Source: a virus. From it: 42,942 nt of DNA. Below the pieces are notes generated by a model. That model had not been told where the DNA came from. It saw only the letters and a list, made by a program, of their open reading frames with translations, and did not search any database. Each line of letters starts with the position of its first letter. Position 1 is the first letter of the stretch. The stretch lies in IMG/VR virus record IMGVR_UViG_3300027733_000088, positions 1 to 42,942 of that record; one strand, given 5' to 3'. Positions 1-7,498 of this stretch are shown in pieces. The position numbers were made by a program, and so were the translations under genes.

Positions 1-1096
1 TTACTGACATTAAGTCAAATGAAACCTCACCAATTCTATCTTCGAATTCTAAGTTCTTATAGATTCTATAAGTTGCTGTGAACGCATTGTCAGTAGCAGT
101 AGAAGAAGAGAATGTTGAACCTGTGTAACCGTCCATAGAACCACCACAAGTAATACATACTGGTACTTGTAAATCAACTTCTAAGTAGATTTTACCTTGA
201 GCATCACATAAGTTGTCATATTGACCACCGTCAGTTTTACTGTTAGGGAATACTAAAGTAGAGTTGTTGTTACCATAGTTTACAATACCTTTACCATATC
301 TTTGAGTTACAACTCTGAATAAGTAAGGGTTTGATGTGTTTGCAGAAGTTGTTGTGTTTCCAGCCGCTCCGTAAACAGTTAAATCAGATAAGAAAGCTTC
401 GTTATCCATTGGTTGACCATCTGGACCGATTAATTTACCTGCTCCATCAGATGCGAAACCTGACATAACGATAAGTACTTTTCTGTAATCAGATAAAGTA
501 TACGCTGAAGCAACTAATTGGTCAGCTAACCATGCTACAGTAGCAACGTTCGCTGTAATAGCAGAATATTGTCCTTTAGAATAGTCAAATAAACCTGGTG
601 GGTCTAATGCTGGTTCGTTACCTTCATAGAATCTATCGTAAAGGTCTTTAGTGTTGTTATAGTCGTAACCGCTGTTTGGAGTTTGGTCCGCAGCTGCGTT
701 TGGTGAACCATAAGGAGGGTAGTGAATACCTGTGTTCGCCAAGTTTGCAGGGTCAGTGTACGCCTGAATGTTAGGTACGAAGTAGAATAATTTACCAATT
801 GGTAAGTTCATTGCTTGTACTGAAACGATGTCGTTTGCTAATAATTTAGAGAATACACGTCTAACAATTGGGAAAACCACAGTTTCAAATGCACCTGTAT
901 CAGATGTAGATGATGCTTCATTAATTAAAAATGATGCTTGGTTTTCGTATAATTGAGCTACGTTTTCTCTCATGTGACCTTTAAGACCTTCTAAAAAGCC
1001 TAATTTGTCCCATTTGTTGATTGTATCTTCTTTGATAACTTTAAGGTGCTTAAGACCGATGTTACCAACAAGACCTGATTCTAATAATGCTCCCAT
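1..1096 (-). CDS. gp23: Major capsid protein, T4 gp23-like (C-terminus outside window)
   Basis: The ATG is at 1096 and the frame stays open to the window edge, so the C-terminal part is missing. The N-terminus reads MGALLESGLVGNIGLKHLKV, and residues 45-90 (NVAQLYENQASF, FPIVRRVFSKLLANDIVSVQ, AMNLPIG) match the T4 gp23 layout of an 'LLENQ' segment followed by 'LVRR..P.LIA.DI.GVQPM'. A likely prohead-protease site is I58-N59-E60 before Ala61, close to where T4 gp23 is cut (about residue 65), so about 60 residues are probably removed on maturation. It lies just downstream of the scaffold gene, as in T4. Family call is firm. Confidence 0.93.
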   Translation of the reverse strand, partial: MGALLESGLVGNIGLKHLKVIKEDTINKWDKLGFLEGLKGHMRENVAQLYENQASFLINEASSTSDTGAFETVVFPIVRRVFSKLLANDIVSVQAMNLPIGKLFYFVPNIQAYTDPANLANTGIHYPPYGSPNAAADQTPNSGYDYNNTKDLYDRFYEGNEPALDPPGLFDYSKGQYSAITANVATVAWLADQLVASAYTLSDYRKVLIVMSGFASDGAGKLIGPDGQPMDNEAFLSDLTVYGAAGNTTTSANTSNPYLFRVVTQRYGKGIVNYGNNNSTLVFPNSKTDGGQYDNLCDAQGKIYLEVDLQVPVCITCGGSMDGYTGSTFSSSTATDNAFTATYRIYKNLEFEDRIGEVSFDLMSV

Positions 1097-1133
1097 TTTA
1101 AAATATTTGTTTTTGTTTTATTTATTTTATGTT

Positions 1134-2735
1134 TTACCCTAATTTACTCATCAAGTCCTTCATTCTCATGAATTGAGGATTCTCGTAAGTTTTTGATTCA
1201 ATTAAGGTAGTAGATGAACCTGAAGTAACTTGTTTAGTTAATTTTGTTTCAACTGATTCATTCATTGATTTTGCTTCACCTTTAGATAATTCACCTTTGA
1301 TTGACTGATAAAGATTTTTAGATTCTTTTAAAGTTTCAACATCGTCAAATCTTCTTAAGATATTAATTTTCTCTTTTTTAGTAGTCGAATGTTCAGTGAA
1401 CAATCTTGTAGCATATGCCAAGTTTGAGTTGAAGATAGCAACTTCGTTAAGTTTTTCTCTGAAAACATTTAACGCTTTTCTATATTCTTCATTCTTTTCT
1501 CTCAACATATTAACTTCTTCTTGAGTAGATTCTACTTTAACACCACCTTTACCATAAACATAGTTTCTGTTGTTTGTGATGCCTTTTCTTAGACCTCTAC
1601 CTTCTTTGGAACCCATTCCATAAGTTCTAGCAGCTTCTTTAGTTTCTTCCTTTTCGAAAGCTTTTCTTTTTAAAGTGTCACCTTTTTTAGTCGTGTAGTC
1701 TTTATCACCTTTAACAGTTTTTGACATATCACCCTTGTTCATTCCGTAATCACCTTCTTTTGTTTCTGCCTTTACAACTTTGGATTTTCCTTCCATATTT
1801 GCTCCTTTTTTGTATTGGAATTTACTAGCTTTACCAGTACCCACTGATTTAGGACCTTCTTTTTTGTCCTCTTTAAATCCACCCGCAGCTTTATCTTTGT
1901 AAGTGAATTTAGGTCCTGAGCCAATTCCAACACCTTTAGGTTTTACTGTAGATTTTGCCTCTCTAACAGTTCTTCTTTGGTTGTAAGATTCGTCCAAATC
2001 TTCGTCATCTTCTTCCATCATGTCGTCATCTTCTTGTTCCATCATGTCGTCATCTTCTTCTTCGTCAAGGTCTTCTTCTTGTTCGTCAAGGTCTTCCTCT
2101 TCGTCTAAGTCTTCTTCCTCTTCTTCGTCGAATTCAATTTCGTACATAACTTCATCTTCATCTTCATCTTGGTCTACTTCGATATCTGAAGCGTCACCGT
2201 CTTTACTAAAAATAGCATTAATCACATCTTCTGTGTCAATATCCATTTCGTCGATTTCATCTACATTCATAGTTTCATCTAAATTTGTGTCTTCTTCAGA
2301 CTCACCAAGCTTAACAAGATATTCTTCGTCAGTGTCGCTGTCAGTTAAGTGAATATCGTCACCATCTCTTTTAACGATGATTCCGTCTTCTTCACCCATT
2401 GCTTTGAACACCTTAAGAATTTCTTCGTCAGAAGCGTCAGTTAAATCTATTGGACTTTCTTCAGAATCCATGTCCATGTCTAAATCTAAGTCCATGTTCA
2501 TATCATCTTCATTATCAGCATCCATATCAACGTCCACATCTTCTGTGTCGTCATCCATGTCTACATCTATGTCAACCTCGTCTTCATCCTGTTCTGATAG
2601 AGATTCTTTTACTAATTGATTGATTTCTTCCTTCATAGTTGAAGCAAGTATTCCTTTTGCATTTTCGGCAATAGCCTCTTCAACATTTTTCATTTGAATG
2701 AGTGCCTCCTGTACTAATGATTTATTTTCTTGCAT
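1134..2735 (-). CDS. Acidic prohead core/scaffold protein, gp22 position
   Basis: A 533-residue protein between the prohead protease region and the capsid gene, which is the place of the T4 scaffold gene 22. Residues about 45-250 are extremely rich in Asp and Glu, with long runs of E and D. The middle is basic and Gly/Lys-rich. The C-terminal ~120 residues (from EEVNMLREKNEEYRKAL onward) look helical and coiled-coil. Several (I/L)-x-E sites suit digestion by gp21. I see no direct sequence match to T4 gp22, so the role rests on position and composition. A TATTTAT box on the minus strand (2760-2766) lies 24 nt upstream of the start. Confidence 0.7.
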   Translation of the reverse strand: MQENKSLVQEALIQMKNVEEAIAENAKGILASTMKEEINQLVKESLSEQDEDEVDIDVDMDDDTEDVDVDMDADNEDDMNMDLDLDMDMDSEESPIDLTDASDEEILKVFKAMGEEDGIIVKRDGDDIHLTDSDTDEEYLVKLGESEEDTNLDETMNVDEIDEMDIDTEDVINAIFSKDGDASDIEVDQDEDEDEVMYEIEFDEEEEEDLDEEEDLDEQEEDLDEEEDDDMMEQEDDDMMEEDDEDLDESYNQRRTVREAKSTVKPKGVGIGSGPKFTYKDKAAGGFKEDKKEGPKSVGTGKASKFQYKKGANMEGKSKVVKAETKEGDYGMNKGDMSKTVKGDKDYTTKKGDTLKRKAFEKEETKEAARTYGMGSKEGRGLRKGITNNRNYVYGKGGVKVESTQEEVNMLREKNEEYRKALNVFREKLNEVAIFNSNLAYATRLFTEHSTTKKEKINILRRFDDVETLKESKNLYQSIKGELSKGEAKSMNESVETKLTKQVTSGSSTTLIESKTYENPQFMRMKDLMSKLG

Positions 2736-2794
2736 GAAAAAATTGGTTATATTTAACTAATAAATAGTACCAAAATGAAAAAAATTCATTTTGA

Positions 2795-3118
2795 TTATAC
2801 TGTTACGTAAAGTTTATTTGAAAATTGTATGTTTTGTAACACAGGATTTGTTAAAGATTCAAACCATGTATTAAAGGAATCAAAACTATTTGCCCATACA
2901 AAATATTGAGTAGCGACACCGTTAACTTTAATTGTCCCCTGATAACAGTCAGTAGTCTCGGTACTTAGTTGTACAATATTTACTGAGGGTAATGTTTGGA
3001 TGGACACAATAGTTAATCCAGTGCCTTCACAATAGGCAAGACATGATGACCATGAAGATGCATCAACTATCCTTTGCTCTTGAGTTGACCCACTAGTTAA
3101 ATTTACTTGGAAGTTCAT
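2795..3118 (-). CDS. Hypothetical protein in the capsid gene block
   Basis: A 107-residue protein I do not recognise. It starts MNFQVNLTSGSTQEQRIVDA and is rich in Ser, Thr, Val and aromatic residues with three Cys, suggesting a small beta-rich fold. It appears to be its own transcription unit: a terminator hairpin (3152-3176) separates it from the gene upstream, and a minus-strand TATTTAT box (3132-3138) lies 13 nt before the ATG. Its position between protease and scaffold genes suggests a minor head component or decoration protein, but that is inference only. Confidence 0.65.
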   Translation of the reverse strand: MNFQVNLTSGSTQEQRIVDASSWSSCLAYCEGTGLTIVSIQTLPSVNIVQLSTETTDCYQGTIKVNGVATQYFVWANSFDSFNTWFESLTNPVLQNIQFSNKLYVTV

Positions 3119-3151
3119 ATTATTTTTATTTATAAATATCTACCAAACAAA

Positions 3152-3176
3152 AAAAGTGGTCACATGGACCACTTTT
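3152..3176 (-). terminator. Hairpin terminator after the 3199-3408 gene
   Basis: AAAAGTGGTC pairs with GACCACTTTT around a 5-nt loop. In the minus direction the stem is followed by a T-rich run, so it would end transcription coming from the gp21 side. Confidence 0.75.
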
Positions 3177-3198
3177 ATTAAATTGTTTCTTAAATCAA

Positions 3199-3408
3199 TT
3201 ATTCAATTACTTCATCAATTTTACTTTCTGAAACCGATGTGATTCTCCAATCATGGGTGAACCCTTCGTATTTCTTAGTAACTTTTGCTTCAACGTCTGT
3301 TACTGAGTAACCTTTAACTAATTTTTCTTCTCTAATTTTTTTGATTTTACCTGTGTTTTCATCAGGTAAATCGTACTGAATTTTCGCTACAAAATATTTT
3401 TCTTCCAT
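3199..3408 (-). CDS. DUF4494-like small protein
   Basis: 69 residues, MEEKYFVAKIQYDLPDENTG at the start. The pattern 'YFVAKIQYD...GKIKKIREEKLVKGYSVTDVEAKV...W.ITSVSESKIDEVI' resembles the DUF4494 family of Bacteroidota and their phages (a short beta-rich protein with 'K..YLV.A.S.TEAEA'). Function unknown. It lies 6 nt after the end of the gp21 gene on the same strand and has no promoter of its own that I can see, so it is probably cotranscribed with gp21; a terminator follows it. Confidence 0.7.
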   Translation of the reverse strand: MEEKYFVAKIQYDLPDENTGKIKKIREEKLVKGYSVTDVEAKVTKKYEGFTHDWRITSVSESKIDEVIE

Positions 3409-3414
3409 GTTTTA

Positions 3415-4131
3415 TTATTTTCCTAAATAATCGTTTAATTTTTTCATTAAGTCAACCGACTTCTCAACATATCCGTTATTTTGTTTATGATTTTTTTCTT
3501 CTTCTAAGTTTTCCTCGTATTTTGTTCTATCTTCAGGGTTTGAAAATAAGTAAGCTCCAGGTGTAGATGGCGACGATACTAAGTCAAAACAAATTAATTC
3601 AAAGTCATCTTGTACCTCATTTCTTTCTCCAACTTTTTTAAGTGAACCAACACCTCTTGAAGAAACTCCCATGGTAACCCCTTGTCTCATTAAGTTTGCC
3701 GCTTGGTCTCCCTTTGTTGACACAATACCTCTTTCGTGAAATCCTGGTGAAGTTAATAGTTTTAACTTACCCATTAAGATGTTTCCTTCCCACCAAATGT
3801 CTGTAATTAAATGAGCAACTCTATCTAAGTCAATTAACGAAGATTCAGGGTGATTTAACTCTGAAGTTGATAAACCTTTTTCAATGGCCTTTTTGTAATT
3901 CTCGGCTTCTCTCTTAAGGATTCTTTCAGGATATGTTCTACCATTTCTATTTGGAGTATCGTATTTTTGTAAAACAGCGTAAAATTCAAATGGATTTCTA
4001 TAATCCATATCTTTAGCTTCTCTTAACATTTTTTCATTACGAGAATCTTTAGGTGATACCCAACCCGCGTCAGCCTCGACTAAGATACCGTGACCTGATT
4101 CGCTTGCCTCTAATATTCTTAAATTTTTCAT
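3415..4131 (-). CDS. gp21: Prohead core protease, T4 gp21-like
   Basis: 238 residues. Family hallmarks are all visible: 'NRNGRTYP' (61-68), the catalytic-type His in 'ELNHPESS' (H94), the serine motif 'MGVSSRGVGS' (S157/S158) and 'DLVSSPSTPGAY' near 183-194. This is the herpesvirus-assemblin-like serine protease that matures T4-type proheads by cutting after (I/L)-x-E. Its own N-terminus contains I-L-E (residues 6-8), a possible self-processing site. A minus-strand TATTTAT box (4145-4151) lies 13 nt upstream. Its presence supports the finding that several proteins here carry matching cleavage sites. Confidence 0.92.
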   Translation of the reverse strand: MKNLRILEASESGHGILVEADAGWVSPKDSRNEKMLREAKDMDYRNPFEFYAVLQKYDTPNRNGRTYPERILKREAENYKKAIEKGLSTSELNHPESSLIDLDRVAHLITDIWWEGNILMGKLKLLTSPGFHERGIVSTKGDQAANLMRQGVTMGVSSRGVGSLKKVGERNEVQDDFELICFDLVSSPSTPGAYLFSNPEDRTKYEENLEEEKNHKQNNGYVEKSVDLMKKLNDYLGK

Positions 4132-4167
4132 CTAATCTTTTAAGATAAATATACCGTTCTAGATAGT

Positions 4168-4608
4168 TTATTGGTCATCAGTCTTTTTTGAAGTTGAAAA
4201 TTCAAAGTATTTGTTTGGTTGAATGTTGTTTCTGAATATTGATTTGACAATAGTTTTAATTGAATCTTTAATCTCAGTTGACTTAAAATCCAATTCAGAG
4301 TTGGTGTATAAGTTAATTTCTAAATTGAAGAATGATTTCTTTCCGTGTGAGATTCCACTTGTTCGGAGGTCCAAATCAACTATACTTCTTTCTTGAAATA
4401 ATTTGGTGTTTATAGATTCGAATACTGAATGTTTTATTTCTCGTCCTAAGTTTGAGACGACTCTATTCCAATTGTCATATTCTTTTTTTGGGGTTACCCA
4501 TGATTGGATGTTGATGTATACTGATTTTAGGTTTTTTGAATCGACAGTTCCGTATACGGACTTAATTGGATTGTATAAATTTAACTTTACACTTTTTCCT
4601 TTTTTCAT
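4168..4608 (-). CDS. Hypothetical protein between protease and bS21
   Basis: 146 residues, basic N-terminus (MKKGKSVKLNLYNPIKS) followed by an alternating hydrophobic pattern with few Cys and no membrane segment. I recognise no motif. It is in line with the minus-strand head genes, 36 nt upstream of gp21. Its start region is divergent from the bS21 gene (start 4690), and the 81-nt gap between them must hold promoters for both directions. Possibly a minor head or completion protein, but this is only positional. Confidence 0.6.
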   Translation of the reverse strand: MKKGKSVKLNLYNPIKSVYGTVDSKNLKSVYINIQSWVTPKKEYDNWNRVVSNLGREIKHSVFESINTKLFQERSIVDLDLRTSGISHGKKSFFNLEINLYTNSELDFKSTEIKDSIKTIVKSIFRNNIQPNKYFEFSTSKKTDDQ

Positions 4609-4677
4609 TAATGTTCATGATTATGTATGTTTATTTTCTATTAAAGAATAGAGTATTTATACTTAATAGTCAAAAAA

Positions 4678-4684
4678 TATTTAT
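4678..4684 (+). promoter_or_regulatory. TATTTAT box before bS21
   Basis: TATTTAT followed by 5 nt and the ATG of the bS21 gene; part of the recurring box described in the findings. Confidence 0.5.
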
Positions 4685-4689
4685 AATAT

Positions 4690-4875
4690 ATGATAATCGT
4701 AAACATTAAGAGTGGGGACAACATTGAAAGAGCTCTAAAAACTCTTAAGTCCAAAGTAATTAAAACAAAACAAAATCAAAAACTAAACGAGAGAAAGGAA
4801 TATACAAAAAAATCTGTGGTCAGAAGAGCACAGATTTTAAAGGCAAAATATATTCAAAGTAAAAAAAATAATTAA
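4690..4875 (+). CDS. rpsU: Ribosomal protein bS21 (phage-encoded)
   Basis: 61 residues, full length for bS21. The N-terminal strand 'MIIVNIKSGDNIERALKTLK' and the later 'KKSVVRRAQILKAKYIQS' follow the Bacteroidota bS21 pattern ('P.KEGENI.RALKR.K..', 'F.KPSVVRRAEI.KA.YIQ'). bS21 sits on the 30S platform beside the anti-Shine-Dalgarno end of 16S rRNA; in Flavobacteriia it is known to help hide that sequence. A phage copy could replace the host protein and retune initiation toward phage mRNAs. It is the only plus-strand gene inside the minus-strand head block, and its stop overlaps the convergent stop of the next gene. Basic, no added domains. Confidence 0.93.
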   Translation: MIIVNIKSGDNIERALKTLKSKVIKTKQNQKLNERKEYTKKSVVRRAQILKAKYIQSKKNN

Positions 4876-5579
4876 ATTGATTCTTCAAGATTTTTTAATC
4901 TTAAAAAATTCATTTGGTCAAACTTTTCATCTTTTAATTTATCAATAGTTTCAGAAATTCTTGTTTTAATTTCAAATTCATTTTCATTTTCCATAATAGT
5001 TTGCAATTTATTAATCGCACTTTCACGGATAACTTCAAATTTTGATTCAAGAGTTTTTGTGTCTTCAGAAACAATTTGAATAAATTCTTTCTTAGAATTT
5101 TCATCTAAAGTATCGAGATAATTCCTTAATGTTTGGTTTGCTATGCTAACCATTGATTTAACTGGAATGTTAATAGATTCTTTAACACTGTTAGGTTTTG
5201 AAGTAAGTACTGCAACGATATTTTTCTTTGCATTCACTCTTTCCATTAAATCTAATTTTTGTGTATAAACCAACGTGTCAATATCGCCATAACCATTTTT
5301 AACTGACTCAGACACTGTTCTTGGTAATTTTATACTTGGCAAAACTCTCTGTAATAATAATATCCCTTCTTCTAAAAACTCTTTAGCATCATGTTCATTT
5401 AACCCTTGAGGAGTACTCAATTGGTCATATAAAGCATACGCTTTTGACATAGATTTATTGTTCAACACGTTGTGCTTGAACTCTCTCAATGTCTTCTTGA
5501 ATTCCTTTTCATTTTTGTAGGATTCTAGTAGATTGTTCTCAATTAGGGATTTAATGGTTCCGAAGGTCATTTTGCTCAT
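4872..5579 (-). CDS. Probable prohead core protein between portal and protease genes
   Basis: 235 residues from the ATG at 5579 (MSKMTFGTIKSLIENNLLES); the longer reading would need a TTG start. The ATG is preferred because a minus-strand TATTTAT box (5586-5592) ends 6 nt before it. The protein is highly charged, helical and Ser/Lys/Glu-rich, with L-I-E and L-L-E sites in the first 20 residues that fit gp21 cleavage. In T4 the interval between genes 20 and 21 holds the small core proteins 67 and 68, so this is probably their counterpart by position. No clear sequence match. Confidence 0.65.
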   Translation of the reverse strand: MSKMTFGTIKSLIENNLLESYKNEKEFKKTLREFKHNVLNNKSMSKAYALYDQLSTPQGLNEHDAKEFLEEGILLLQRVLPSIKLPRTVSESVKNGYGDIDTLVYTQKLDLMERVNAKKNIVAVLTSKPNSVKESINIPVKSMVSIANQTLRNYLDTLDENSKKEFIQIVSEDTKTLESKFEVIRESAINKLQTIMENENEFEIKTRISETIDKLKDEKFDQMNFLRLKNLEESI

Positions 5580-5585
5580 TTTCAA

Positions 5586-5592
5586 ATAAATA
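5586..5592 (-). promoter_or_regulatory. TATTTAT box before the 4872-5579 gene
   Basis: Box read on the minus strand, 6 nt before the ATG at 5579; it supports the shorter start of this gene. Confidence 0.45.
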
Positions 5593-7455
5593 TTATGAAT
5601 TTAATAACTTATCCAATTCTTTTGAAATTTCTCCTAAAGATTCTTGAGCTTGACCTAAGTCAATCATTCGAGACCCCTCAATTAAGTTGTTTTCAACTAA
5701 AATGTTCATGTCTTTTTTCTTAGACTCAGGTGCTAATTCTGGTTCACCTGTTGGTGGTGGTGGAGCCTCTCCTCCTGCAGGTGCTGGTTCTGCCCCTAAG
5801 TCAGGCGCTGGTTCAGACCCTCCTCCAAATGATGGTGGAGCGCCTAATTCTTCAGTACCTCCTGGTGTAGTTGCCGCTCCTGCCGCAGGTGTCGCACCTG
5901 TTGCACTTCCGTATAATTTATCTATGTTATCAAATAATCCTGTTTTAGTAATAACTGTAGGAGTCGCTTTAAGTTCCTCACCAACAGCTCTTTCAATTCT
6001 TTGTTGTTGTAAATCCAAACGAACTTCTTCATCAGACCAACCAAAGATATGTTTCTTAGCCCATGTAGATGAAGTTGCTTGGATACCATTTCCTGGGTCA
6101 GATACTAAGTCTTTGTATAATAATACTTTTTCTTTCCAAACATCAATCTTTAATAAATCCGCTTGAGTTGATGGGTTTGTAAGACCGATAGTAAAGTTTG
6201 AAAGTTCATCTTCAAATCCTAATAAGAATAAATGAACAATCGCAATTTTATTTAACTCGGCCAACATACTCTTTTGGATTCTGTTGATTGTACGAGCAAA
6301 TCTAATGTCTTGTAATGCCAAGTTTTTACCATCACCGACAACTTCTTCAAAACCTAAGAAAGCCTTAGGAACACGAAGTGCGGTTAATAATTTCTTTTGG
6401 ATGTATTCAATATCCGCAATCTCTGATAAGTTAGTTGCTCCAGGTAATGTTGTAATTGGGTCTGGCGCTGCTGGGTCTCTTACAGGAATAAAGTAATCTT
6501 GGTCAACCGCCATTTGGTTGAATCTCATATCTACGTTACCTGTATTTTTGTCAACAATTTGTTCTCTTTTGAATTTGTTGGCAACACGGTTTACGTATGC
6601 TTCAACATCATCATCGTTCATATTACCTACAAACACTTTAAACATTCTTCTTTCAGGTGCTCTTGATGTACGATAAATTAACATCGCATCTTCTGATAGT
6701 AATAATTGTTTCCAAATTCTTCTGGCCTTTTCTAACATAGAAGTACCATAAGGAAGTTTTCTATCATCACCTAATAATCTAAAGTGAGCAACTTCCCATG
6801 ATTGGAATTCCATGTTTTTATTCTTCCAAGTAAAATGAAGGGCTTTTTTGTCTTTGTCTAACTCTTGTGTAATATCCACAGATATTTTTGCGGTAACACC
6901 AACCTCATGTCTTTCGATTTCAATTGTAGGTAATTGTTGTACACCAACCACACCCTTCTCAGGGTCTAATTTTAGGTAAACAAAGTTGTCACCATACTTA
7001 CAAGTGTTTCTTGTCCACATTGGTAAGTTGGTGTTGATATCAAGAGCATTGTTAAATAAGTCGGCTAATACACCTTTAATTCTTTTTGACTCAGAATATA
7101 TCTGTAGGATGAATCCATCTTCATTTGTTGTTGTAGATTCTTCGGCATAAATGTCTAAAGCTGCAGAAATTTCTGGAGTATATTCCATCGATTCATAATC
7201 GTACTGTGCCGATAATCTTGATGGTTCATAATAAATCGCTTGTGAGTAAAGATTGTTTTCAACTTTAGCCCATTGATTTGTTAGGTAAAAAGTTTGTTGC
7301 GCTTGTAACTTTTCTCTTTCGTATTCTTCTCTGCTTTTGGTACGTAACAATTCCTTCTTATCAAACTTAAAAGTTGGATAATCTTGTTGAAGAAGTGAGT
7401 TCGGACCAAATGTTTGCGACAGTCGTTGCCAAACCGTCATATTTTGTTCTGCCAT
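5593..7455 (-). CDS. gp20: Portal vertex protein, T4 gp20-like
   Basis: 620 residues. The core carries the portal signature of T4-type phages: 'YESMEYTPEISAALDIYAEES' near 95-115, 'WTRNTCKYGDNFVYLKLD', 'APERRMFKVFVGNM' and 'IEYIQKKLLTALRVPKAFLG', with 'DIRFARTINRIQKSML' following. The dodecameric portal forms the DNA entry channel, nucleates the prohead and docks the terminase. The C-terminal ~120 residues are an unusual Ala/Pro/Gly-rich tail ending in a charged helix, not needed for the portal fold and probably flexible. It lies between terminase and core genes as in T4. A TATTTAT box (7485-7491) is 29 nt upstream. Confidence 0.93.
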   Translation of the reverse strand: MAEQNMTVWQRLSQTFGPNSLLQQDYPTFKFDKKELLRTKSREEYEREKLQAQQTFYLTNQWAKVENNLYSQAIYYEPSRLSAQYDYESMEYTPEISAALDIYAEESTTTNEDGFILQIYSESKRIKGVLADLFNNALDINTNLPMWTRNTCKYGDNFVYLKLDPEKGVVGVQQLPTIEIERHEVGVTAKISVDITQELDKDKKALHFTWKNKNMEFQSWEVAHFRLLGDDRKLPYGTSMLEKARRIWKQLLLSEDAMLIYRTSRAPERRMFKVFVGNMNDDDVEAYVNRVANKFKREQIVDKNTGNVDMRFNQMAVDQDYFIPVRDPAAPDPITTLPGATNLSEIADIEYIQKKLLTALRVPKAFLGFEEVVGDGKNLALQDIRFARTINRIQKSMLAELNKIAIVHLFLLGFEDELSNFTIGLTNPSTQADLLKIDVWKEKVLLYKDLVSDPGNGIQATSSTWAKKHIFGWSDEEVRLDLQQQRIERAVGEELKATPTVITKTGLFDNIDKLYGSATGATPAAGAATTPGGTEELGAPPSFGGGSEPAPDLGAEPAPAGGEAPPPPTGEPELAPESKKKDMNILVENNLIEGSRMIDLGQAQESLGEISKELDKLLNS

Positions 7456-7498
7456 AATGTAAATTTACTTGTTACCTTGATAATATAAATACTTATCG

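Noticed and set aside
2020-2619. Long Ser-rich plus-strand open frames
   Set aside because: They are antisense to the Asp/Glu-rich part of the scaffold gene; the Ser runs are simply the reverse of GAA/GAT codons.
5687-6496. Plus-strand Gly/Pro/Ser frames across the portal gene
   Set aside because: Antisense shadows of the Ala/Pro-rich portal tail and body, with no start signal or family match.
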